A DNA stretch of 64,000 nt, taken from the NCBI RefSeq assembly GCF_024129735.1, contig NZ_JAMXXK010000004.1, positions 1-64,000 of the forward strand, read 5' to 3'. The notes below the pieces were generated by a model. It did no database searches. It saw only the letters and a list, made by a program, of their open reading frames with translations, and had not been told where the DNA came from. Both the position numbers and the translations under genes were made by a program. The DNA comes from Acinetobacter lwoffii (GTDB taxonomy: Bacteria > Pseudomonadota > Gammaproteobacteria > Pseudomonadales > Moraxellaceae). Shown in pieces: positions 39,330 to 49,795 of this stretch; position 1 is the first letter of the stretch; each line of letters opens with the position of its first letter.

Positions 39330-40808
39330 TTAATTTCCTGTCTTCTCAACCACACCTTCATCATCTACTTCACGCACAATTCCCGTTTCAGTATTCACGA
39401 CCTCAAAGGTCACGCGACGGTTCTGAAACTGTCCGGCAGGTGTCGCATTGGGTTCAACCGGCTGATCCTCTCCCATTCCAACCGCCTGTAATTGTGCAGG
39501 ATCGACACCTTTTTGCACGAGATAACTGGTAATCGCCTGAGCGCGCTGTACGGACAGCACCTTATTTTCTGCTTCGCTGCCCTGAGCATCAGCATGTCCT
39601 TTAACTTTCAGGATAACTTGTGGTGCACGTTGTAATAATGCAGCAGCTTGATCCAGCACCAATTTATTGACTTCCGGAACTTCAGTCGATGCCGTATCAA
39701 AATTAATGATCTGTAAATTAAGTGCAGTCGCCACATCCAGTGCTTTAACATTATCGGTCTTGATACTGGCCAAAGCTTGTTCTGCTTCGCTATTGGCAGT
39801 ATTAATCACGTCACTTCTATTGAGCGGCTGTTGGGTAACCACAGTGACATTCTTGGCCAGACTACGAATTTGTGCTGCCAGACGCTCGGCTTCTGCATTC
39901 GTTGCTGCACGCACTGAAACCTGATTGCCAATCCAGTCAAGTGACACATTTGGCATTCCCTGCATTGTTCTCAACACAGTCGGAATAGTATCCTGATCAA
40001 TAAATTCTGAATGATAAACCTCACTGCTCAGCGCCCCACAACCAATATTATAATTAAAGATCTGTTTGATCTCGTTTTGCAAAATTTCCATATACTGCGG
40101 ATTATTCAGCTGTAATTGACAACTGACAATTTCGCCATTACTGCCGGTACTTAATCGCAAGGATGCAGGCTGAGCTGCAGCAACTTCGCTCGTTGCCTGG
40201 GTATTTGAATCTTCAACATCATCCTGCATGCAGCTACGAACCAAAAACAGGATCAAACCCGCCAGGATCAGAAAAATAATAAACGGCCATAAAAAGCCGG
40301 TTTTTCTTTCTTCCTGAACAATGATGGTCTGCTCCGCCAATACAGGTTCCTGATTTAAATTCTGCCCTGCCAAGGGTGAAACTCCAAGCGCTGCCAGAAT
40401 AGGGCCAGCCCAAAGGGGTAATGCGCGCTGAATCGAATCGGCGTGGGTTTCCAGCAAATGGCTAATCGCTTCCGGACTCGAAGCACCTGCTTCAGTCTGT
40501 AAAAAATTCATGGTCGGTACAATTGACCGGTTCAAGGTATGCTCTATTTCATCTTGCGGCGCGCTCTGATCCACTTGATCGAGAAATTGCTGCTTGAGTG
40601 CCGGGTTTGCATTGAATAATTCATGAATTTTTGGATTAAGTTGCTGACCAAGATTCTCGATCCAGGCGGGACGTGAACGCAATATACTTAAAAATATGGG
40701 ATAGAATTGAGCCAAAGCTTGATCTTTGGCAAATAAATGCTCGGTTTCACCTTGAAGCACAATCGCCGTAACATCGCTTTTTAGGCGTTCTATAAAGTCT
40801 ATATTCAT
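39330..40808 (-). CDS. OmpA-domain inner-membrane protein with BON-like region
   Basis: A 492-residue protein starting MNIDFIERLKSDVTAIVL; four codons of an earlier start are dropped because the family-like sequence begins here. Residues up to about 170 form a cytoplasmic helical region. One membrane helix follows (FLWPFIIFLILAGLILFLV). The periplasmic part has BON-like repeats (LDWIGNQVSVRAATNAEAERL) and ends in an OmpA/MotB peptidoglycan-binding domain (INFDTASTEVPEVNKLVLDQAA, VKGHADAQGSEAENKVLSVQRA). It resembles envelope-anchoring proteins; its function is unknown. Confidence 0.78.
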   Translation of the reverse strand: MNIDFIERLKSDVTAIVLQGETEHLFAKDQALAQFYPIFLSILRSRPAWIENLGQQLNPKIHELFNANPALKQQFLDQVDQSAPQDEIEHTLNRSIVPTMNFLQTEAGASSPEAISHLLETHADSIQRALPLWAGPILAALGVSPLAGQNLNQEPVLAEQTIIVQEERKTGFLWPFIIFLILAGLILFLVRSCMQDDVEDSNTQATSEVAAAQPASLRLSTGSNGEIVSCQLQLNNPQYMEILQNEIKQIFNYNIGCGALSSEVYHSEFIDQDTIPTVLRTMQGMPNVSLDWIGNQVSVRAATNAEAERLAAQIRSLAKNVTVVTQQPLNRSDVINTANSEAEQALASIKTDNVKALDVATALNLQIINFDTASTEVPEVNKLVLDQAAALLQRAPQVILKVKGHADAQGSEAENKVLSVQRAQAITSYLVQKGVDPAQLQAVGMGEDQPVEPNATPAGQFQNRRVTFEVVNTETGIVREVDDEGVVEKTGN

Positions 40809-40960
40809 AATCGTCACCATTCTTTTGATTTTTCTAATGTTTAATATTTAATCAGTGTAACGATCCCCATTTTTTGAAAATGTAAATAATTGTATGAATA
40901 TCATAAAGTTTCACTATTTTTGTTGAGTACTCATTTTACCAACACAAAATTTAAAAAATA

Positions 40961-40986
40961 AAAAAAGCCAGCCGAAGCTGACTTTT
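40961..40986 (-). terminator. Terminator downstream of pyrC'
   Basis: On the minus strand GTCAGC pairs with GCTGGC (one G-T pair) across TTCG and runs into six T residues, 17 bases past the stop. Confidence 0.65.
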
Positions 40987-41002
40987 ATAAAATTGGGATC
41001 AC

Positions 41003-42238
41003 TTAAGCAGCAAAAGTTTGAACCACTTTACCCAGCACTTTTTGATTAATTAGCGGGGTATTTTTACCTTGTGACACGATGCTTTCTTTATTCAGGGTCC
41101 ATTCCAGTTCCGGATCTAGCAGCACCCAGCCTGATTCATTTATCCATCGATCTGCCATTTGTGCAACACGAGCCGGAGCTAGGGTCACTTTTTCCACCCA
41201 TTCCAGTGGAGTCAACAACCCCTCACGAATCAGTTGCAGACCAAAAGGCACATAGGTATCAAAAGCAGTGAATCCTGGCTGCGTTTCAGCAAACGGCGCC
41301 ATTTTCGCAGAGCTGCTCAGCGGTTCATGATGAGTACAAATCGCATCAATCACACCTGATTTTACACCCTGACGCAGTAATTCTTTGTCCTGTTCAGAAC
41401 GGAGTGGCGGACGTACATGTGCAAGAGAGTTAAATCCATCAATCAAATGATCGGTCAGATGTAACTGATGAATGGCCACATCACAGGTCACTGGTAAGCC
41501 TTTTTCCTTGGCAATACGGATCAATTCCACCGAAGCACCACAAGACAACAGACCAAAGTGTGCTCGTACTTTGGTTGATTCAATCATCAACAGATATTTG
41601 GCAATCGCCACGGTTTCAGCCAGTGCCGGAATCATCGGCAAGCCCTGACGTGATGCAATAAACCCTTCATGCACACAGCCGTCTTTGGCAATTTGTGGTT
41701 CTTCTGCATAGAACACCACCGTCAGGTCTAAACCTGCAGCATATTCAAGGGTACGCAGTACCACATCATCATTGGCAAACGGCGCACTGGCATTGGAAAC
41801 CGCAGTACATCCGCCCTTTTTCAAGCCTGCCATATTTGCCGGTTGTTGACCATTTAAGCCTTGGGTTTGCGCACCAATCACCTGTAGATAGATACCACCA
41901 TCCAGCATGGCTTTTTCAACCAGGCCATGAATCAGGGCACCGTTGTCTTGCACGATTGGCTTTGAATCGGGTGGCGTAAACACGTGCAAAATGCCATTTT
42001 CACGTGCCGCTTTCCCTTCAGACTTAAGCGTACCGTGTTGCTGTTGACCCGGTTCACGTAAGCGTGCACACAAATCGACCATTGTGGGCATTAACCATTT
42101 GCCTTGACCATCAATCGTTTCAGAGACATCTGCTATTTCTGCAACGAATTTGCCATTTTCCAGATACACGGTCTGGATAGAATTAGTGTTTTGGATGGGA
42201 TCAAGAACACGGACATTTTCAATTTTTACAATAGTCAT
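41003..42238 (-). CDS. pyrX: Non-catalytic dihydroorotase-like subunit of aspartate carbamoyltransferase (PyrC')
   Basis: A 411-residue dihydroorotase-fold protein lacking the catalytic metal site. The normal DxHxHLREPG motif reads DLCARLREPG (Cys57 and Arg59 replace both histidines), and the TDHAPH active-site motif reads THHEPL, losing the catalytic aspartate (His303). The fold motifs VRPPLR and HFGLLSC are kept. In Pseudomonas such PyrC' proteins are needed to assemble dodecameric aspartate carbamoyltransferase with PyrB. It is 10 bases downstream of pyrB, so the same role is very likely here. Confidence 0.9.
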   Translation of the reverse strand: MTIVKIENVRVLDPIQNTNSIQTVYLENGKFVAEIADVSETIDGQGKWLMPTMVDLCARLREPGQQQHGTLKSEGKAARENGILHVFTPPDSKPIVQDNGALIHGLVEKAMLDGGIYLQVIGAQTQGLNGQQPANMAGLKKGGCTAVSNASAPFANDDVVLRTLEYAAGLDLTVVFYAEEPQIAKDGCVHEGFIASRQGLPMIPALAETVAIAKYLLMIESTKVRAHFGLLSCGASVELIRIAKEKGLPVTCDVAIHQLHLTDHLIDGFNSLAHVRPPLRSEQDKELLRQGVKSGVIDAICTHHEPLSSSAKMAPFAETQPGFTAFDTYVPFGLQLIREGLLTPLEWVEKVTLAPARVAQMADRWINESGWVLLDPELEWTLNKESIVSQGKNTPLINQKVLGKVVQTFAA

Positions 42239-42248
42239 GACTTATTCC

Positions 42249-43265
42249 TTAACCCGCAATCGCTTCAATCAAACCTTGTTCTTGTAACTGGCCTTGCATC
42301 GATAAAGCCAACACCGCCATACGCACTGCAATACCATTAGTCACCTGCTTCAAAATCACAGATTGCGGACCATCCGCAATACTTGAGTCGATTTCAACGC
42401 CGCGGTTCATTGGTCCCGGATGCATCACGATACAATCCGGTTTGGCCATGGCCAGACGTTCTTTATTCAAGCCATACATTTTGTAGAACTCAGCTTGCGA
42501 GGCCAGTGCCGGAGAATCAATCCGCTCATTTTGAATACGTAAGGTAATAATCACGTCGCAGTCTTTGATGCCGTCTTCCATATTGTTAAATAGACGAACA
42601 CCATCGCCATATTCTTCAAAGCCTAATGGCAGCAAGGTATTCGGTGCAATCACCCGGATATCCTGGCAGCCTAAAGTCTGCAAGGCGGCTACATCTGAAC
42701 GCGCGACACGTGAATGCTTGATATCACCAATAATAGCGATCGACATTTCTTCGAATTTTTTCTTGGTTTCACGGCGAATGGTCAGCATATCCAGCATCGC
42801 TTGAGTCGGATGCGCATGACGGCCATCACCGGCATTAATAATTGCCACGGTTGGGCAGACATCTTTGGCAATAAAATGCGCTGCCCCTGAAGATGAATGA
42901 CGTACCACGAAAATATCGGCCGCCATGGCTTCCAGATTCCATAACGTGTCACGCAGGGTTTCACCTTTGGAAGTACTCGAACGGGCAATATCGATATTGA
43001 GAACATTGGCAGAAAGGCGCTTGGCAGCGGCTTCAAAGGTGGTGCGGGTACGAGTAGAATTTTCGAAGAACAGGTTCATCACCGTTTTGCCTTCGAGCAA
43101 ATTATTGGTGATCAGCTGATTTTGGTCATTAAAAAAGGACTGTGCAGTGTCCAATATTTTTGTCAGGGTTTCTTTAGAAAGACCTTCGATGGTCAAGAAG
43201 TGTTTTAGATTACCTTCTTTATTGAGTTGAATCTGGCTCGGTGTATGCAATGCCGCCAAGTGCAT
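42249..43265 (-). CDS. pyrB: Aspartate carbamoyltransferase catalytic subunit
   Basis: A 338-residue enzyme making N-carbamoyl-L-aspartate from carbamoyl phosphate and aspartate. The carbamoyl-phosphate motif [13 protein letters not shown] is present, with [27 protein letters not shown] and [11 protein letters not shown]. An N-terminal extension of about 20 residues ([19 protein letters not shown]) is typical of the class that pairs with PyrC'. It forms an operon with pyrC'. Confidence 0.97.
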   Translation of the reverse strand: MHLAALHTPSQIQLNKEGNLKHFLTIEGLSKETLTKILDTAQSFFNDQNQLITNNLLEGKTVMNLFFENSTRTRTTFEAAAKRLSANVLNIDIARSSTSKGETLRDTLWNLEAMAADIFVVRHSSSGAAHFIAKDVCPTVAIINAGDGRHAHPTQAMLDMLTIRRETKKKFEEMSIAIIGDIKHSRVARSDVAALQTLGCQDIRVIAPNTLLPLGFEEYGDGVRLFNNMEDGIKDCDVIITLRIQNERIDSPALASQAEFYKMYGLNKERLAMAKPDCIVMHPGPMNRGVEIDSSIADGPQSVILKQVTNGIAVRMAVLALSMQGQLQEQGLIEAIAG

Positions 43266-43489
43266 GAGAGATTCCTTATGCGTTAAGTCAACATATTATA
43301 CAGAGATTGGCGAATTTTTATAGTTGGCCATGCTGCTACTTGTACAAAAAGCATCTGAACAATAAAAATAAAAAATCAGATTCCTTTGTATTTTTTCAAT
43401 AAGATAATTTAACCTAATTTGCATCTTGCTGATTTTAAGTACAAAACCAACGGGCGCTTCAGTCTGGAGCATTCACACCCATCTCAGGT

Positions 43490-43834
43490 TTAACGCAGTG
43501 CACCAATATAACGATGTGACACCTGTGCACGATAGATATCGTCTTCATCCGGTTCGACCGAGATCAGCCCTTCCTGCTGGCTTGGGTGTGCAGATTCTGT
43601 TGGTGAATCTTGTGCTGTTTCCGAAATCTCCAGTACCATTTTCAGGCGCTGGATCAGATGATTCAAATCTGGGTCTTGGGTCTGCTCTGCCAGTTGAATC
43701 ACATGCCGGGCATAATCCAGGTTCTCTGCCAGATAAATTGCATCAATTACCCGACCGGAAACCCGTCGTAAACGTGCATAAATTAAAGTAGCCACTGAAA
43801 AAGCGTCATGGTTGCGTAACTGATTCTCTAACAT
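43490..43834 (-). CDS. Small protein of unknown function
   Basis: A 114-residue protein, MLENQLRNHDAFSVATLIYARLRRVSGRVIDAIYLAENLDYARHVI in outline, mostly helical, with an acidic C-terminal tail (VEPDEDDIYRAQ). The start is set at this ATG because GGGGTTAAG precedes it; four codons upstream is another ATG with no ribosome site. No signal peptide or membrane segment. It stands alone between pyrB and rlmKL and I do not recognise a family. Confidence 0.65.
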   Translation of the reverse strand: MLENQLRNHDAFSVATLIYARLRRVSGRVIDAIYLAENLDYARHVIQLAEQTQDPDLNHLIQRLKMVLEISETAQDSPTESAHPSQQEGLISVEPDEDDIYRAQVSHRYIGALR

Positions 43835-44066
43835 CTTAACCCCCATTATAAAATTGAAAAATCAGGCAGCCATCGCTCCCCATCGACTGACCGCCTGATT
43901 TGCCATGTATAGAGCAAAATGCGTACCAGTTCCTCAATTTATAGTGTGAATATTATTTTTCTCTATCACATGCCACGGCCTTTCAGAGAATTTCAAAAGC
44001 TTTCAATATAAAAATACGGTAAACTTAGCGCAGTTTTTTATTTATCTTTTTTGGTCTCTCTATTAT

Positions 44067-46271
44067 ATGAATACCTCTCCACGTTTAAGCAATTATTGGG
44101 TCACCTGTGCCGATGGTCTGGAAACCTTATTAGAAGAAGAAATACAAGGCTTAGGTGTTCAGAATATTGAGCGTTTTCTAGGCCGTTTAACCTTTAAAGG
44201 TACACTGGAAAATGCTTATCGTATCTGCATGTGGTCACGTCTGGCTTCACGTGTCTTGATGCCGATCCACACGCATGAAATTGAATTTTCTCATGATGCC
44301 CGTGATGTGGCAGAAGAACTCTATGAAGGGGCTCTCAGCTTTGACTGGTCGCTGATTTTTGCACCACAAAGTACCTTCGCAATTCGTCTGCATGTCGAAC
44401 GTGATATCAAGGTCAATACCCAGTTTGCCACTTTGCGTGCTAAAGATGGTGTTGTGGATTCATTCATGGAAGCCGTGGGTAAACGTCCAAGTATTGATAC
44501 CAAACAGCCAGAAATCACCATGTATATTCTGGCTGGTAAAAAAGCTCATACCTACTGCCTGGACCTTTCTGGTGATTCTCTGCATAAACGTGGCTATCGT
44601 CGCTTTATGACTGAAGCACCAATCAAGGAAAACCTGGCAGCAGCGATCCTGCAAAAAGGTGGCCTGAAAGACATCAACCCGGATATTGTGGTTGATCCTA
44701 TGTGTGGTTCAGGTACCTTTATTATTGAATCTTTAATGATTCTGACTGATCGTGCACCAGGCCTGGTCCGTCGTTTCGGCTTTAACGGCTGGAATGGTCA
44801 TGATCATGAATTGTGGATGGGTATTAAAGCCGAAGCTGCTGAACGTCATAAAGCTGCGCTGGAAAATCCATTACCACAATTCTATGCATTCGATGCGGAC
44901 TGGGAAGCGGTTAAAGCCACCAGACAAAATATTATCGCGGCGGGTTTTGAAGCTGCTCTCGACAATATCATGATCGAAGAACGGACTTTAAATGACTGGC
45001 CTGATTTCCATGCGGAAGGTAAGAAAGTATTCTTCGTGACCAACCCTCCTTATGGCGAACGTCTCGGTGATAAAGCCCAGAACCGTTCTTTATACCTGGG
45101 TTTATCAGCTTTATTGCAAAAGAATTTCCCGAATCAAAAAGCAGCTGTGATTGCCTCCCAAGTGGAACAGGCCGATGTGCTGGCGTTCAATGATCCGCAA
45201 ATCCTGCGTTTGATGAATGGTAAATTGCCGATCTATATCCGCTTCGGTACGGTTAAACCGGCCGCAGTGGTACGTCCATTCCTAGAAAGCTGGCAGCCTC
45301 AGCAGTTTGAACCGATTGAAGGTGCGATGGAGTTTGCCAACCGTCTGACCAAAAATATGCAAGCTCTAAAAAAATGGGCAGTCAAGGAACAGATCCATTG
45401 TTTACGTCTCTATGATGCAGATTTACCTGATTTTAACGTCGCAGTAGATCTGTATGGCGAGCGTTTGCATGTACAAGAATATGCGCCACCTAAAACTATT
45501 GATCCGGAAAAAGCCAAAAAACGTTTCAACCTGGCCTTACAGGCCATTCGTGCCGTGACCGGTTTGGGCCGTGATGCGATCTTTATCAAGACCCGTGCAC
45601 GTCAGGAAGGTAAAAACCAGTACACCAAACAAAGTACAGCATCCAAGCGTTTTATCGTTCAGGAAGGTCAAGCCAAGATTCTGGTCAACCTGACCGATTA
45701 TCTGGATACCGGTCTGTTTCTGGATCACCGTCAAATGCGTTTACGCATTGCACGTGAAGCAAAAGGCAAACACTTCCTGAACCTGTACAGCTATACCTCA
45801 ACGGCAAGTTTACATGCTGCTTTGGGTGGTGCTGCAAGTACAACCAGCGTCGATCTGTCGAATACTTATTTGAACTGGTCTAAAGAAAATTTTGTTCTGA
45901 ACGGCTTAACCGTGGATCATGCGGATGAACAGCATCAGTTCTTTGCCTCTGACTGTTTCGAATGGCTAAAAGAAGGTCATGAGCAATATGAGCTGATCTT
46001 TATCGACCCACCAACCTTCTCAAACTCGAAGAAATTCTACGGGACCTTTGACGTACAGCGCGACCATTTGTCCCTGTTAAAACGTGCGATGAACCGCTTA
46101 ACCACTGATGGTACCTTGTATTTCTCAAATAACTATCGTGGTTTTGAGATGGATGAAGAAATTCTGGCCTTCTTTGATGTTGAAGAAATTACCCAGGAAA
46201 CCATTGGACCTGACTTCAAGCGGAATCAAAAGATTCACCGTGCCTGGAAAATCCGTCATCCGCAAGTGTAA
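44067..46271 (+). CDS. rlmL: Bifunctional 23S rRNA methyltransferase RlmKL
   Basis: A 734-residue two-domain enzyme: the N-terminal half has a THUMP region and the RlmL methyltransferase forming m2G2445, and the C-terminal half is RlmK forming m7G2069. DPMCGSGTFIIE and NPPYGERLG are the SAM and catalytic motifs of RlmL. RlmK shows FLNLYSYTSTASLHAA and IDPPTFSNSK. Full-length fused form as in gammaproteobacteria. It is monocistronic. Confidence 0.95.
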   Translation: MNTSPRLSNYWVTCADGLETLLEEEIQGLGVQNIERFLGRLTFKGTLENAYRICMWSRLASRVLMPIHTHEIEFSHDARDVAEELYEGALSFDWSLIFAPQSTFAIRLHVERDIKVNTQFATLRAKDGVVDSFMEAVGKRPSIDTKQPEITMYILAGKKAHTYCLDLSGDSLHKRGYRRFMTEAPIKENLAAAILQKGGLKDINPDIVVDPMCGSGTFIIESLMILTDRAPGLVRRFGFNGWNGHDHELWMGIKAEAAERHKAALENPLPQFYAFDADWEAVKATRQNIIAAGFEAALDNIMIEERTLNDWPDFHAEGKKVFFVTNPPYGERLGDKAQNRSLYLGLSALLQKNFPNQKAAVIASQVEQADVLAFNDPQILRLMNGKLPIYIRFGTVKPAAVVRPFLESWQPQQFEPIEGAMEFANRLTKNMQALKKWAVKEQIHCLRLYDADLPDFNVAVDLYGERLHVQEYAPPKTIDPEKAKKRFNLALQAIRAVTGLGRDAIFIKTRARQEGKNQYTKQSTASKRFIVQEGQAKILVNLTDYLDTGLFLDHRQMRLRIAREAKGKHFLNLYSYTSTASLHAALGGAASTTSVDLSNTYLNWSKENFVLNGLTVDHADEQHQFFASDCFEWLKEGHEQYELIFIDPPTFSNSKKFYGTFDVQRDHLSLLKRAMNRLTTDGTLYFSNNYRGFEMDEEILAFFDVEEITQETIGPDFKRNQKIHRAWKIRHPQV

Positions 46272-46408
46272 TTTGATGATGAATTAACTGTCTTTATCAC
46301 GATTGATATCTTCTTTATTTTCCCTGAGCTGAGTTTTAAGCCATGCTTTAAAGCTCGCCGCAACAAGAATACAAAAGTGTTGCAATGCTCGAAGTTAAAA
46401 ATAAGATT

Positions 46409-46437
46409 AAAAAAACCCAGCCTAGGCTGGGTTTTTT
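46409..46437. terminator. Bidirectional terminator between rlmL and clpB
   Basis: AAAAAACCCAGCC and GGCTGGGTTTTTT flank TA, between convergent genes. Confidence 0.88.
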
Positions 46438-46455
46438 GTTGCAAGGAGAAGCGGT

Positions 46456-49035
46456 TTAGTTAAGTTTCATTTTTTCAAAGATTAACTCACCTGCTTCAGC
46501 TTTCACCAGAATGGTATCGCCCGGCTGGAATTCTCCGCCCAGGATTTTCTGCGCCAGACCATTTTCAATCCGCTGCTGGATTGCACGTTTCAGTGGACGT
46601 GCTCCATACAATGGATCAAAACCGGCCTCGATCAGCTGATCGAAAGCGCTGTCATCTACCGACAAGCGCATATCGCGTTCTGCCAGACGTTGACGTAAAC
46701 GGTCCAACTGGATATCGGCAATACCGCGAATCTGGTCTTTTTCCAGCGCATGGAACACTACCAGTTCATCAATACGGTTGATAAATTCCGGACGGAAATG
46801 TTCCGATACCGCATTCATCACCACCGTACGGACTTCTTCTTTAGTGGCATTACCGCCCAATTCACGTACATCCTGCGAACCCAGGTTCGAAGTCATGACG
46901 ATCACAGAGTTTTTAAAGTCCACTACCCGGCCTTGCGAGTCAGTTAAACGGCCATCATCCAGTACCTGTAGCAAGATGTTAAATACGTCCGGATGCGCTT
47001 TTTCGACTTCATCAAACAAGATCACACTATACGGTTTACGACGTACGGCTTCAGTAAGCACCCCACCTTCTTCATAACCGACATAGCCCGGAGGCGCACC
47101 AACCAAACGGCTGACCGAATGTTTTTCCATAAATTCTGACATATCGATACGCACCATGGCATCGTCGCTGTCAAACAGGAAATTCGCCAAGGCTTTGGTC
47201 AATTCTGTTTTACCGACACCCGTTGGCCCCAGGAACAGGAATGACCCACTTGGACGGTTCGGATCTGACAGACCGGCACGTGAACGGCGTACTGCATTGG
47301 ATACCGCCACCACGGCTTCATCTTGCCCTACTACACGGTTATGCAGGAATTCTTCCATATGTAGCAATTTGTCACGCTCGCCTTGCAGCATTTTCGCAAC
47401 CGGAATACCGGTCGCAGCACTCACTACTTCAGCAATTTCATTGTCGGTGACTTTGTTACGCAGCAATTTTGGCGTTGCGCTTTCATCGGCTTTTTCAGCC
47501 AGTTCAAGCTGCTTTTGCAACTCTGGTATCACGCCATATTGCAAACGCGCGGCCTCGCCCAGATCACCTTCACGTTGCGCTTTTTCAAGTGCTGTACGTG
47601 CCTGATCCAGTTTGATCTGTACGTCTTTATTGCCTTCGACCAGCGCTTTATCTGCACGCCAGACTTCTTCCAGGTCATGATACTCTTTTTCAACTGTGGC
47701 GATCTGATCGGACAAGTATTGAATCTCAGCTTTGGCACCTGAGTCTTCATCTTTTTTCACCGCTTCCAGCTGCATTTTTAACTGAATCAGACGGCGTTCC
47801 AGTTTATCTAAAGCTTCTGGCTTAGAATCGAGTTCCATTTTGATGCGCGATGCTGCTTCATCAATCAGGTCAATGGCTTTATCCGGCAACTGACGGTCGG
47901 TGATATAACGGTGTGACATTTTCGCAGCAGCAATAATGGCTGAATCCAGAATCTGTACCCCGTGATGGGTCGCATAGCGATCTTTCAGACCACGCAGAAT
48001 CGCAATGGTATCTTCCACGCTTGGCTCATCCACCAGCACTTTCTGGAAACGACGTTCCAGCGCTGCATCTTTTTCAATATACTGACGATATTCATCCAGT
48101 GTGGTGGCACCGACACAGCGCAGTTCGCCACGGGCCAGCGCAGGTTTAAGCATATTGCCGGCATCCATCGCGCCATCACCTTTACCAGCACCCACCAGGG
48201 TATGCAACTCGTCGATAAACAGGATGATTTCGCCTTCGTGTTTGGCAATATCTTTCAGAACGGCTTTTAAGCGCTCTTCAAACTCACCACGGTATTTGGC
48301 ACCGGCCAGCAAAGAACCCAGATCAAGTGATAAAACACGTTTACCTTTGAGTCCTTCAGGCACTTCACCATTGATAATCCGCTGCGCCAGACCTTCGACG
48401 ATTGCAGTTTTACCGACCCCTGGCTCACCGATGAGTACCGGGTTGTTTTTAGTACGACGTGACAGAACCTGAATAGTACGGCGGATTTCATCATCACGGC
48501 CAATCACAGGATCAAGCTTGCCTGCCAACGCACGTTCAGTTAAATCAATGGTGTACTTATTCAGTGAATCACGCTGATCTTCATGATTATTGCTCATGAC
48601 TTTTTCATCGCCTCGAAATTGATTAATCACTTGACCTAAAGTTTCTGCCTTTACGCCAACACTATTTAATAAAGTTTTGGTATTTCCGGTTTCAGCCAAC
48701 GCCAACAGCACCCAATCCGTAGATAGAAACTCATCTCCGGCTTTTTGCGCAAAGCTGTCTGCCAGATGCAATACTTTTGCCGCTTCAGGACTAAGGTTGA
48801 CATCTGCTGATGGATTGGTCAGGGTTGCCGCATTGCTCAATGCTGTTTGCAGCTTGGTTTGTAGCTCACGCAGATTAGCACCGGCCTGTTGCAGCAGGCT
48901 GACATTGGATGCTTCATCCATCAAGGTGGCCAAGATATGGATCCCATCAATGGAGGTATGATCCTTACTCATGGCCAGCGATTGTGCATCGGAAAGGGTT
49001 TGCTGCAGGCGATTGGTAAATTTTTCAAAACGCAT
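46456..49035 (-). CDS. clpB: ATP-dependent disaggregase ClpB
   Basis: An 859-residue Hsp100 chaperone that pulls polypeptides out of aggregates together with DnaK. Order of parts: Clp N-domain (double Clp_N repeats), first AAA+ module with [13 protein letters not shown], coiled-coil middle domain (about residues 410-520, rich in [19 protein letters not shown] heptads), second AAA+ module with [13 protein letters not shown], and the C-terminal D2-small domain. A match to a heat-shock promoter lies about 40 bases upstream of the start. Confidence 0.98.
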   Translation of the reverse strand: MRFEKFTNRLQQTLSDAQSLAMSKDHTSIDGIHILATLMDEASNVSLLQQAGANLRELQTKLQTALSNAATLTNPSADVNLSPEAAKVLHLADSFAQKAGDEFLSTDWVLLALAETGNTKTLLNSVGVKAETLGQVINQFRGDEKVMSNNHEDQRDSLNKYTIDLTERALAGKLDPVIGRDDEIRRTIQVLSRRTKNNPVLIGEPGVGKTAIVEGLAQRIINGEVPEGLKGKRVLSLDLGSLLAGAKYRGEFEERLKAVLKDIAKHEGEIILFIDELHTLVGAGKGDGAMDAGNMLKPALARGELRCVGATTLDEYRQYIEKDAALERRFQKVLVDEPSVEDTIAILRGLKDRYATHHGVQILDSAIIAAAKMSHRYITDRQLPDKAIDLIDEAASRIKMELDSKPEALDKLERRLIQLKMQLEAVKKDEDSGAKAEIQYLSDQIATVEKEYHDLEEVWRADKALVEGNKDVQIKLDQARTALEKAQREGDLGEAARLQYGVIPELQKQLELAEKADESATPKLLRNKVTDNEIAEVVSAATGIPVAKMLQGERDKLLHMEEFLHNRVVGQDEAVVAVSNAVRRSRAGLSDPNRPSGSFLFLGPTGVGKTELTKALANFLFDSDDAMVRIDMSEFMEKHSVSRLVGAPPGYVGYEEGGVLTEAVRRKPYSVILFDEVEKAHPDVFNILLQVLDDGRLTDSQGRVVDFKNSVIVMTSNLGSQDVRELGGNATKEEVRTVVMNAVSEHFRPEFINRIDELVVFHALEKDQIRGIADIQLDRLRQRLAERDMRLSVDDSAFDQLIEAGFDPLYGARPLKRAIQQRIENGLAQKILGGEFQPGDTILVKAEAGELIFEKMKLN

Positions 49036-49074
49036 TCTTGTTATTCCTCACAACAAATTTTCTACTTGATAGAT

Positions 49075-49102
49075 ATATGGGTGCACTTGATAAAATTTCA
49101 AA
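49075..49102 (-). promoter_or_regulatory. Sigma-32-type heat-shock promoter upstream of clpB
   Basis: On the minus strand TTTGAAA (-35) is separated by 14 bases from CCCATATAT (-10), against the E. coli sigma-32 consensus CTTGAAA-N(13-14)-CCCATNT. Only the first -35 base differs. It lies 40 bases before the clpB ATG. Activity is inferred from the match and from the gene it serves. Confidence 0.8.
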
Positions 49103-49286
49103 TCATTTTTATATATTTTTCAAAAACTTAATATAAACATTTAGACAGTCTTTAATAATAATATTGGTGTAATCAAATCATATTTCAAGTGAGGTTAGAA
49201 GAATTTTTAAGGTGAAGATAAACAATTCATATTTTATTTAATTTACTCTGCTATTTTTCAGCTTAGTAGAGAATAGAGAGATATTT

Positions 49287-49652
49287 TTAGTACGGTTGCA
49301 ACCTTCCTAGTAATCGCAATACTTCACTCAAACCATGTTCTGTTTGCATCAAGGATCTTGGCGTTTGATGATTCAAAAGCTTGTTAGGTGAATTGATAAA
49401 ATGGCGCATCCAGCTCAAGTCTCCACCATGCAAGCTAAATAACTTTTGATAGATATTTACTAAAGCTATAGCTTTTTCGCCTGCTGTAGTATCTGGTTCT
49501 AATTCTTTTTCATTTATAACCAGAGATAATTCCGCCTCAGATAAACCCAGAATCAATGCAAGTTCGAATTCTTTCAGTTGCAACTGCTCAGCTAAGTTGA
49601 ATACTGCTATAGCTAATACTTGGGATTTAGAAATACCTGTTTCACTATTCAT
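49287..49652 (-). CDS. Xre/MbcA/ParS-type antitoxin-like protein (DUF2384), solitary
   Basis: A 121-residue protein with an HTH-like N-terminal part (LKEFELALILGLSEAELSLVI) and the C-terminal DUF2384 domain: SWMRHFINSPNKLLNHQTPRSLMQTEHGLSEVLRLLGRLQ. This domain is typical of antitoxins that neutralise RES-domain NAD-degrading toxins. No RES-domain gene is next to it; clpB and an aldo/keto reductase flank it. The start is MNSETGISKSQ, three codons inside the open frame. The function of a solitary member is unknown. Confidence 0.72.
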   Translation of the reverse strand: MNSETGISKSQVLAIAVFNLAEQLQLKEFELALILGLSEAELSLVINEKELEPDTTAGEKAIALVNIYQKLFSLHGGDLSWMRHFINSPNKLLNHQTPRSLMQTEHGLSEVLRLLGRLQPY

Positions 49653-49754
49653 TTTTATCAAATCATCTTGATGCGTCTTATTTCGATTATGCTGCTTTTA
49701 TTGTTTTCCGGCCATGTTGTTTATCATCAAATTTAATTTCTCATAAAATTAAAA

Positions 49755-49773
49755 CACCCTCGCTTGGAGGGTG
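49755..49773 (-). terminator. Terminator downstream of the aldo/keto reductase
   Basis: CACCCTC/GAGGGTG with GCTTG loop, followed on the minus strand by TTTTAATTTT. Confidence 0.7.
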
Positions 49774-49795
49774 CTTTAAAATAACAACACCATGA

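Noticed and set aside
47156..47605. A 149-codon plus-strand open frame opposite clpB
   Set aside because: It is an antisense shadow of the strongly coding clpB frame, with no family likeness and no ribosome site.
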